Part shown: positions 1 through 5,302 of the stretch, one piece after another
Layout: every line of letters starts with the position of its first letter
How positions within the stretch are numbered: position 1 is the first letter of the stretch
Origin: Planctomycetota bacterium
GTDB lineage: Bacteria; Planctomycetota; Planctomycetia; Pirellulales; Thermoguttaceae
Direction of reading: 5' to 3'
Length of the DNA stretch: 7,571 nt
Assembly (NCBI GenBank): GCA_023621895.1
Contig: JAMOAF010001015.1
Coordinates: 1-7,571, forward strand
Position numbers and translations under genes: made by a program
Notes under the pieces: generated by a model
The model's input: the letters and a program-made list of their open reading frames with translations, nothing else
What the model was told of the DNA's origin: nothing
Databases searched by the model: none

Positions 1-2
1 CG

Positions 3-221
3 GAGGATGGGAACCTCGTGGCTCTTTACCATCCGCGCACGGATCGCTGGGAAGAGCATTTCCGGATCGAAGGTGGAGCAATCCACCCTCTGACTGCTGT
101 CGGCCGTGCAACGGAACGACTCCTGAAGCTGAATATGCCCGTGCGCGTCGAGATACGGCAAACGCTTGCCCGGCTCGGGCGCTACCCGGGATTGATCACG
201 GGCAGGTCCGATCCGCTCTAA
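3..221 (+). CDS. HNH endonuclease-like protein, C-terminal part (5' end outside window)
   Basis: This open frame enters from the left edge with no stop before it, so the gene is 5'-truncated. About 72 residues are visible, beginning EDGNLVALYHPRTDRWEEHF. A GTG at 18 could in principle start a small protein. However, the preceding in-frame codons (E-D-G-N-L) already fit the family, so I read through them. The pattern L(F/Y)xPRxxRWxxHF, a short spacer, then LTxxGRATxxxLxxN is the conserved tail downstream of the HNH nuclease core in many planctomycete and cyanobacterial HNH proteins. The catalytic HNH residues themselves would lie upstream and are not visible. In full-length relatives this tail follows a DNA-cutting betabetaalpha-metal domain, often in free-standing proteins of unknown biological role. 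The TAA stop (219-221) overlaps the TAG stop of the convergent FmdB-type gene. The family call rests on the tail motif only. Confidence 0.7.
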   Translation, partial: EDGNLVALYHPRTDRWEEHFRIEGGAIHPLTAVGRATERLLKLNMPVRVEIRQTLARLGRYPGLITGRSDPL

Positions 222-454
222 AACGGTCCGCCAAAGCCGCAGGCGCCTCCGCCGCAGCCGGTCATCGGGCAGGAGCCATCCGCCTTGGCGCCGCAGACCG
301 CCTCGCCGCGCGACGCCTGGGGAGCCGCCGGCACGCTGAGTTGCTTCAAGACCTTTCTCGAATTGCACGAGGGGCACTCCGGCTTCTCGTCGCCGCGCAC
401 CAGCAATTCGAACGCGTTGCTGCAATCCTGACAAAGGTATTCGTAGATCGGCAT
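218..454 (-). CDS. FmdB-family zinc-ribbon protein
   Basis: The 78-residue protein begins MPIYEYLCQDCSNAFELL, the hallmark of the FmdB/CxxC_CxxC_SSSS putative regulatory family. One zinc ribbon is visible with ligand pairs C8/C11 and C27/C30, followed by the usual VLKQLSVPA segment. The length is typical for the family. The C-terminal tail is glycine- and cysteine-rich, with further cysteines at 54, 62, 67 and 72, which could bind a second metal or be disordered. The family is named after a protein encoded near the formamidase/acetamidase genes of Methylophilus. Its molecular role is not well established, so transcriptional regulation is only the historical label. The start is fixed by the conserved MPxYEY N-terminus. 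A modest AGGGA (complement of 460-464) lies 5 nt upstream. The gene is divergent from nnrE and convergent with the HNH-like gene. Confidence 0.88.
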   Translation of the reverse strand: MPIYEYLCQDCSNAFELLVRGDEKPECPSCNSRKVLKQLSVPAAPQASRGEAVCGAKADGSCPMTGCGGGACGFGGPF

Positions 455-568
455 GGCAATCCCTAGATCGAGTGCAAAACATCAGCCCAGAGCATACAAT
501 TCTAAACCATCGGGCAAGTCCCGGAAACGCCGCCCGCCGGCCCCGCCCCACTCGAAAAGGATCGAGAC
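455..568. promoter_or_regulatory. divergent intergenic region between the FmdB-type gene and nnrE
   Basis: This 114-nt gap must contain promoters for two genes transcribed away from each other. It includes the most AT-rich patch of the neighbourhood. TACAAT at 495-500 on the plus strand and TAGAAT at 499-504 on the minus strand each match the sigma-70 -10 consensus at five of six positions, and they overlap by two bases. Neither has a convincing -35 hexamer at 17 nt (about 3 of 6 matches each). Planctomycete promoters are poorly defined, so this is a candidate only. The 3' end holds the AGGA ribosome binding site of nnrE (558-561). Confidence 0.35.
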
Positions 569-1255
569 ATGAGAACTCCCGCCTTGACCCGCGACGAGTC
601 ACGCCAGGTTGACCGCCGGGCCAGCGAGGTTTACGGAATCTCTGGCCTGGTGTTGATGGAAAACGCCGGGCGGGGCGTGGTCGATCGGCTGGAAACGCTG
701 GGAATCCGGGGGACCGTGGTGATATGTTGCGGGCGGGGCAACAACGGGGGCGACGGCTTCGTGATTGCCCGGCACCTCGAAATCCGCGGCTATCCGGCCC
801 GCGTGCTGCTCTGGGCCGATCCGGAAGACCTCGCCGGCGACGCGGCCGTGAACTTCAAAATCCTCCAGAAAAGCGGCGCGCCGATCCACGTGTTTGGGCA
901 GGGGAGCGTGCCGGAGACGCTCGAAAAGCACCTCGCAGGGGCCGGCTGGATCGTCGATGCCCTGCTGGGCACCGGCGCCCGGGGCGAGCCCCGCCCGCCG
1001 ATCGACCAGGCCATCGACCGGCTGAACGCCTCGGGCGTGCCGATCCTTGCGGTCGACGTGCCGAGCGGTCTGGACTGCGAGTCGGGCGAACCGGCCAGTC
1101 ACACGATCCGCGCCGCCCATACCTGTACTTTCGTGGCCCTTAAGACCGGGTTTGCAGCCGAGGCCGCTCAGCGCTGGCTCGGCGAGGTGCACGTCCTCGA
1201 CATCGGGGCCCCTTGGCGAATCGCCGAGGAGGTCGTCTCCATGCGAGGCTCTTAA
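569..1255 (+). CDS. nnrE: NAD(P)H-hydrate epimerase (YjeF N-terminal domain protein)
   Basis: The enzyme interconverts the R and S forms of hydrated NADH/NADPH, so that the partner dehydratase can restore the damaged cofactor. It is cytosolic metabolite repair. The 228 residues cover one YjeF_N Rossmann-like domain. Visible signatures are LMENAG (29-34), GRGNNGGDGFVIARHL (55-70, nucleotide and cation binding loop), DALLGTGARGEPR (130-142), AVDVPSGLDCESG (161-173), TFVALKTGF (187-195) and VLDIGAP (209-215). The length matches stand-alone epimerases. The C-terminal ADP-dependent dehydratase domain (NnrD), fused in bifunctional proteins such as E. coli YjeF/NnrR, is absent, so the dehydratase must be encoded elsewhere. 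The ATG has an AGGA 7 nt upstream. The TAA stop shares four bases with the stop of the convergent lactonase gene. No signal peptide is seen. Confidence 0.93.
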   Translation: MRTPALTRDESRQVDRRASEVYGISGLVLMENAGRGVVDRLETLGIRGTVVICCGRGNNGGDGFVIARHLEIRGYPARVLLWADPEDLAGDAAVNFKILQKSGAPIHVFGQGSVPETLEKHLAGAGWIVDALLGTGARGEPRPPIDQAIDRLNASGVPILAVDVPSGLDCESGEPASHTIRAAHTCTFVALKTGFAAEAAQRWLGEVHVLDIGAPWRIAEEVVSMRGS

Positions 1256-2406
1256 CGGGCAAATTTCACGCACACCGGCGCGCCGACCTTCAGGTGCTGG
1301 CCAGTTGACTGGAGAGTCCCGGTCTCTTGGTCGATTCGCATGACCACGACGTTGTCGGTGTCCTGGTTGGCCGCGAGGAGGAAGCGGCCGGTCGGATCGA
1401 CGGCGAAGTTGCGGGGCATTTTGCCTTCCGTCGAGGCGTGGCCCAGGGCGGTCAGTTTTCCCGTTTCCGGGTGGATGCGGAAGATCGCGATGCTATCGTG
1501 GCCGCGGTTGGAGCCATAGAGGAAGTTGCCCGACGGATGGACCTGCACCTCGGCCGTCGTGCTCTGGCCGTCGAACCCCTCGGGTAGCGTGGAGATGGTC
1601 TGGAGCGAGTCGAGGCTGCCCCGCTCGGCGTCGTAGCGGAACGCGGTCACGGTCGAGGCGAGCTCGTTGATGACATAGGCGAATCGGCCTGTGGGGTGAA
1701 ACGTGAAGTGGCGCGGGCCGGAGCCGGGGGCGAGCGAGGCAGAGGGGGGATTGTTGGGCACGAGCCGGCCGCCTTCGAGGCGGTAGACGAGAATCTTGTC
1801 GAGTCCGAGGTCGGCAGCGAAGAAGAACCGCCCGGCCGGGTCGGGATTGATGGAGTGCGCGTGCGGCCCGGCCTGGCGCCGCGGGTTGACGCTCGAGCCT
1901 TCGTGCTGCACCAGGCAGGTCATCGCGCCCAGGCTGCCGTCGGCTTCGATCGGGTAGCAGGCGAGGCTGCCGCTGGTGTAGTTGGCCGCCAGCACATGAT
2001 CGCCCGACGGGGCGACGCAGACGTGGCAGGGGTGGGCGCCGCCGGAGGTCTGCTGATTCAGCAACGAGAGCCTGCCGGTCGCTCGATCGACGGCAAGGGC
2101 GCTGACGGCGCCGGCCTTCTCGCCGCCAAAATCGGCCATCTCGCCCACGGCGAAAACCAGCGGGCGCGTGGGATGGAGAGCGAGGAACGATGGATTTGCC
2201 AGTTCGGCCGCCAGCTCGAGCGCGTCGAGGCGGCCTGTCTCAAGATCGAACCGCGCCAGGTAGATTCCCTTGCTCAGTCCGCGCGTGTAGGTCCCAAAGT
2301 AGACCCGCGCCGACTCAGCGGCCCGGGTTCCTTGGCAAGACAGTAGTGCGAGTGCGAGGGTGGCAAGCGTCAGGGTCGCCGTGAAGCGATTCAGATCGAA
2401 AGTCAT
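1252..2406 (-). CDS. exported lactonase-family seven-bladed beta-propeller protein
   Basis: The 384 residues match the 6-phosphogluconolactonase/lactonase beta-propeller family (Pgl/YbhE type). Repeated blade motifs of the form hPSGxxhhxANxxxxxhxhh occur throughout. Examples are HPCHVCVAPSGDHVLAANYT (125-144), GPHAHSINPDPAGRFFFAAD (180-199), GSGPRHFTFHPTGRFAYV (228-245), AEVQVHPSGNFLYGSNRGHD (285-304) and PRNFAVDPTGRFLLAANQDT (331-350). Residues 1-30 form an export signal with a hydrophobic run (ATLTLATLALALL). Cleavage is ambiguous: LLSC (21-24) resembles a lipobox, while the downstream TRA-A could serve signal peptidase I. Because the protein leaves the cytoplasm, a role in the cytosolic pentose phosphate pathway is unlikely despite the family name. 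The substrate is unknown. A good AAGGAG (complement of 2415-2420) lies 8 nt upstream of the ATG and fixes the start. Confidence 0.87.
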   Translation of the reverse strand: MTFDLNRFTATLTLATLALALLSCQGTRAAESARVYFGTYTRGLSKGIYLARFDLETGRLDALELAAELANPSFLALHPTRPLVFAVGEMADFGGEKAGAVSALAVDRATGRLSLLNQQTSGGAHPCHVCVAPSGDHVLAANYTSGSLACYPIEADGSLGAMTCLVQHEGSSVNPRRQAGPHAHSINPDPAGRFFFAADLGLDKILVYRLEGGRLVPNNPPSASLAPGSGPRHFTFHPTGRFAYVINELASTVTAFRYDAERGSLDSLQTISTLPEGFDGQSTTAEVQVHPSGNFLYGSNRGHDSIAIFRIHPETGKLTALGHASTEGKMPRNFAVDPTGRFLLAANQDTDNVVVMRIDQETGTLQSTGQHLKVGAPVCVKFAR

Positions 2407-2539
2407 CGTACTGGCTCCTTGGTGGATGTTGGCTGGGAAGACACTCGGTGATCATACCCCAAACCAATGCACGGGAGCATCCCGCCGGCGAAGCGATTCT
2501 TTCGAGCTGCAAACCGGGTGTTGGCGAAACGGTCCGCCG

Positions 2540-4675
2540 TCAGTCCATTCCCGGCGTCCAGAGCTTCGGCTTCTCGCCTCCGCCACCCGAAACGCCGTCG
2601 GGGGTCCAGAGGCGGCCGGAGTCCTCCGCCTCGCCGCCGGGGACGGCGATCGGGCTGCCGCTTCTGGCGGCTGACGGCTGGAAAGCGAGGGTTCCATCGG
2701 GGCGGAGCACGCCCATCTGCATCAGCAAGTGCGCCAGCCGCTGCAAGATGCCCGGCTCGGTCCCGTGCCGACCGTGAATGTGGTCGATCAGCCGGTCAAT
2801 TTCCTCCACCTCCATCCGTTCGAACCGCATCGGGAGCTCCCAAAGGTCCCAGTCGGCGCATGAGCCACCTGCCTGGAGGGCCGCCTGCCGCCCGGACTCG
2901 ACCATTTGCAGGGCTTCTTCCGGGTCGTCGGTCATCCGGGAGAGCAGCCGGTAGGCCTGGAGCCGTTCCTCGCGTCCAGCGAGCGTTTCGCGGGCGATCA
3001 TCTCGCGGCCGAACCGCTCCACGGCGGCCTGGGCGCCGAACGACACCGCTCGCCGGTATCCGGTCAGCAATTCGTCATCGGCGAGTTTGGCGGCGTCGAC
3101 CCGCGCCAGCCGCACCAGCGGCAAGGCGGCAATCGGCGTCTCCGACGCGTCGATCGTATCGAGCGTTGGCAGGCCCAGCTCGCTCCGCAGCCGATTCGTA
3201 TCGAACCGGGCGCCGCTCTGCTCGAGCCAGAAGTCGATGACCAAGATCGCCGCCAGCACGCGGCGGCGTGCCGCCCCGTCGCGTGCCGCTTCGCGAGGCG
3301 TCTTGCCATCAAGCAGGCCCAGAGGCATCTCCGGCCAGGACCGCAGGAGCACATCCTCCAGATAAGCATCGGCCAACTTCTGGAACTCCTCTCGCGTGGC
3401 CCCATCGGACAGGCGCCACTCGCGATTGAGCATGTCGCGGGTCCGTGAAATCCGGCCGGAGACATCCACCTTCTCCTCGCCGACCTCGCCACCCGCCTCT
3501 CGGACCAGTTCGCCGATCAAGGGCCTGTCGGACTCGGCCAGATCAACGCATTCCAGGCGTGCCGCCCTGTCGGTTTCCTTTCCATAGAACAACGCATGGC
3601 AAACCACCCGCGGAATGGTCTTCAAATCAAGCGGCTCGCCGCTCTTTGGCGCGGGCTTGTCGAAGAAAAGGTAAACCGACTTCGGCGGAGGCGACCCTTC
3701 CTGCTCGAGCGTCCTCGGGTCCACCGGCGTCTCTGCCACTTGGTAAGATGCGCCGAACCTCGCCTGGAGCTTGCCGGGGTCGGTGATCGGATAGATCACG
3801 TCGAACACGTCGATTTGATCGCCGAGGGGATCCTCGGCAAGGAACAGGGCCAGAGCCTCGGCTTCCACGGCGTCGTCGCGGTTGATGTCGAGAGCGGCGT
3901 AGCGCCGCAACGCGTCGATGGCGCCGCTATTGTCGGCCATCCAGGAGCGGATTTTTGCCAGGTTTCGCCAAACGGTGGGCGATTGCGCGGCAGCATCGCT
4001 GAGCGCGGCCAGCGTGCGTTCCGCTTGGGAGAATCGGGCCAGGCTGGCCAGCCGAAACGCCTCGTCAAACTCGGCCTTCCACGGGACGTCGTCTGGACAT
4101 TGCTGCAAGCCGCGTCCATCCTTGACCACCAGGGAGATGCCCTGCGCCGCATTCAGGCGCATGAGCAACTCCACCGAAGGGTCCTTGTGCCCCAACACGG
4201 AGGCCTGGAAAAGCGTCAGCGCCCGAGCTGCCAGAAAATGGCCCTCGGAAAGCAGGGCTTGAACGACGACGCTGATTGCTTCGTAGAGCCGCCCGGAAAA
4301 CGCGCTTTCGGAAGCGACGATCGCCTTTTCGAGGATCGGCAGCGCTGCTTTGCCACCCTCCTTCGTTGCGGCCATCAACGCGACATCGCAGAGTGCCAGC
4401 GGATTTTCCGGGTGCTTGTCAAGAAACGCCGCGGCGGCAAGCCTTGCCTCGTCCACCCGGCCCGTGAGCCGCAGCAGGAGGGTCTTCGTGGCCAGAAGGC
4501 AAGCGCGATCCGGATTGGACTGCTCCAGCCGTTCGACGTAAGCAAGGCAGGCCATGTATTGCTCGGCTTCGAGCATCCGTTCGATCTTCTGCAAGTCGCC
4601 GAGCAGGTCCTTGCAACAGAACTTGATTTTTTTCCCAGTTCCACCAGGACAGGGGGAGTATGCATCAATCGGCAT
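2540..4675 (-). CDS. planctomycete-type SEC-C-like / TPR-like protein of unknown function
   Basis: The 711-residue protein has no assigned function. Residues 8-21 (PCPGGTGKKIKFCC) are a SEC-C-like zinc motif. The canonical CPCGSGKKYKxCC has its second cysteine replaced by Gly11, leaving C9, C20 and C21. Residues 24-125 and 200-285 are amphipathic helical pairs of TPR character (for example HPENPLALCDVALMA and SPTVWRNLAKIRSWM). Residues 449-466 (EMPLGLLDGKTPREAARD) resemble the xLxGKTPxEAA motif found in some SEC-C and antitoxin-C-terminal-type proteins. The last 25 residues are a Gly-rich tail with LWTPDG (689-694) and LWTPGM (705-710). No signal peptide or membrane segment is visible, so it is probably cytosolic. 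I chose the ATG at 4675 because MPxDxYxxCPGGTGKK is the family N-terminus. In-frame ATGs at 4696 and 4750 are possible. None of the three has a clear Shine-Dalgarno. The same frame stays open to 5860, but that part is antisense to the hydrolase gene and is not accepted. Confidence 0.82.
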   Translation of the reverse strand: MPIDAYSPCPGGTGKKIKFCCKDLLGDLQKIERMLEAEQYMACLAYVERLEQSNPDRACLLATKTLLLRLTGRVDEARLAAAAFLDKHPENPLALCDVALMAATKEGGKAALPILEKAIVASESAFSGRLYEAISVVVQALLSEGHFLAARALTLFQASVLGHKDPSVELLMRLNAAQGISLVVKDGRGLQQCPDDVPWKAEFDEAFRLASLARFSQAERTLAALSDAAAQSPTVWRNLAKIRSWMADNSGAIDALRRYAALDINRDDAVEAEALALFLAEDPLGDQIDVFDVIYPITDPGKLQARFGASYQVAETPVDPRTLEQEGSPPPKSVYLFFDKPAPKSGEPLDLKTIPRVVCHALFYGKETDRAARLECVDLAESDRPLIGELVREAGGEVGEEKVDVSGRISRTRDMLNREWRLSDGATREEFQKLADAYLEDVLLRSWPEMPLGLLDGKTPREAARDGAARRRVLAAILVIDFWLEQSGARFDTNRLRSELGLPTLDTIDASETPIAALPLVRLARVDAAKLADDELLTGYRRAVSFGAQAAVERFGREMIARETLAGREERLQAYRLLSRMTDDPEEALQMVESGRQAALQAGGSCADWDLWELPMRFERMEVEEIDRLIDHIHGRHGTEPGILQRLAHLLMQMGVLRPDGTLAFQPSAARSGSPIAVPGGEAEDSGRLWTPDGVSGGGGEKPKLWTPGMD

Positions 4676-4856
4676 GGGGGCACCGTGCGTGGGCATCTGA
4701 GGAATCTGGCCGCCTCGGACGTCCCGAGCGACGACCCCTGATCGTAACATACGGCTTGAAGGTTGACGAGCGGCTTTGAAACTTGTCCGGGAGACGCGAG
4801 GGGGCAGACGCCCGATTCTCCGAAAGAATTGCCGGGAATCGCCGCGCAAAATGGCA

Positions 4857-4990
4857 GGAAATTCTGGCAAGGCCCAAAATCCCAGGTTCAAGGTCCAAAT
4901 TCCATAAGTCGGCTGCTGCCAATCAAAGGTCTGGCCTTGCCCAGTGTTGGGCATTGGGAGTTTAGCCTTGAACCTTGCGGGAATTCTGGC
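4857..4990. repeat. MITE-like inverted-repeat element with flanking 12-bp direct repeats
   Basis: AGGTTCAAGG at 4884-4893 is exactly inverted as CCTTGAACCT at 4966-4975. The pairing continues imperfectly inward (AAATTCC at 4897-4903 against GGGAGTTTAG at 4956-4965). Outer ends GCAAGG (4867-4872) and CCTTGC (4973-4978) are also inverted. Inside the loop, TGCCCA-GTGT-TGGGCA (4938-4953) is a perfect 6-bp hairpin. The whole is bracketed by GGAAATTCTGGC (4857-4868) and GGGAATTCTGGC (4979-4990), identical at 11 of 12 positions. The layout resembles a small non-autonomous mobile element, or a degenerate intergenic repeat of the CCTTGAACCTTGG kind that I associate with Planctomycetes and their relatives. 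It could equally act as a structured 5' leader for the downstream gene. No protein is encoded within it. Confidence 0.45.
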
Positions 4991-5024
4991 CAGTGCAGAG
5001 AATATCCAGGGGAAATTGCGGCTG

Positions 5025-5030
5025 AAAGGA
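5025..5030 (+). promoter_or_regulatory. ribosome binding site AAAGGA deciding the start at 5039
   Basis: AAAGGA sits 8 nt before the ATG at 5039. That ATG is followed at once by a canonical twin-arginine signal. This places the true start 276 nt downstream of the first ATG of the open frame (4763). The same AAAGGA with the same 8-nt spacing precedes the start at 7015. Confidence 0.7.
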
Positions 5031-5038
5031 ACGTCTCC

Positions 5039-5275
5039 ATGACACGTCTCTCCCGTCGCAGGTTGTTGAAGCTGGGGGCCGCTGGCCTGGCCGCCTCGGC
5101 ATTGCCTTCGTTCGCCTCGGCCGCCGATCAGGCCGCCGCGGACGAGCTTCAACCGGCGTCCTCTCCGCCGGTCGTCTTCAAGTATGCCGAACTGGGAAAA
5201 ACCAGTCCCGTCGCATCGAAGGACATCGCGGCCTCGCCGTTGGGCGTGGGGTTCGAATGTTTTCACCCCGTTTGA
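5039..5275 (+). CDS. short Tat-signal protein, probable N-terminal remnant of a glycoside hydrolase paralogue
   Basis: The 78 residues begin with a textbook Tat signal: SRRRLLK at 5-11, a hydrophobic core GAAGLAASALPSF, and an ASA cleavage site at 26-28. A linker follows, and the ORF ends KDIAASPLGVGFECFHPV then TGA. Residues 61-73 match residues 63-75 (KEIAASPLGIGFE) of the next gene at 11 of 13 positions. That is the point where the hydrolase's catalytic domain begins, so this ORF stops right where its paralogue's enzyme domain would start. No catalytic residue is present. The next gene is in the same frame, 27 nt downstream. The intact start, Shine-Dalgarno and signal suggest it is still translated, but a function for a lone 50-residue mature peptide is doubtful. 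I favour a pseudogene left by an internal deletion. A sequencing or assembly frameshift, or a small exported peptide, are alternatives. Confidence 0.6.
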   Translation: MTRLSRRRLLKLGAAGLAASALPSFASAADQAAADELQPASSPPVVFKYAELGKTSPVASKDIAASPLGVGFECFHPV

Positions 5276-5302
5276 AAAAGACCCGCAAGAGGGAGCCTGA
5301 AC

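Larger units (their letters stand above)
4676..5038. other. 363-nt divergent intergenic region
   Basis: No gene is supported here. The plus frame 4763-5038 is open ahead of the Tat ORF, but its translation looks non-coding and precedes a far better start. The region is visibly less GC-rich than its flanks. It must hold the promoter of the minus-strand SEC-C-like gene and that of the plus-strand Tat/glycoside hydrolase unit. No -35/-10 pair stands out. Its main content is the inverted-repeat element at 4857-4990, listed separately. Confidence 0.6.

Noticed and set aside
599..1273. 224-residue minus-strand open frame opposite nnrE
   Set aside because: It is a shadow of a well-supported gene in GC-rich DNA. 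Its composition is rich in Arg, Gly, Pro and His with no recognisable motif.
1696..2346. 216-residue plus-strand open frame opposite the lactonase gene
   Set aside because: It is antisense to clear beta-propeller coding sequence, and it is a low-complexity Gly/Arg/Ala translation.
2467..3240. 257-residue plus-strand open frame opposite the SEC-C-like gene
   Set aside because: It is an extreme Arg/Pro/Ser-rich translation typical of a GC-rich antisense frame.
3596..4741. 381-residue plus-strand open frame opposite the SEC-C-like gene
   Set aside because: Despite its length, it has no motif and mirrors the codon pattern of the real minus-strand gene.
4763..5038. Upstream extension of the Tat-signal ORF
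   Set aside because: The ATG at 5039 has a Shine-Dalgarno and opens a canonical Tat signal, which must be N-terminal. The upstream translation covers the inverted-repeat element and has no protein-like pattern.
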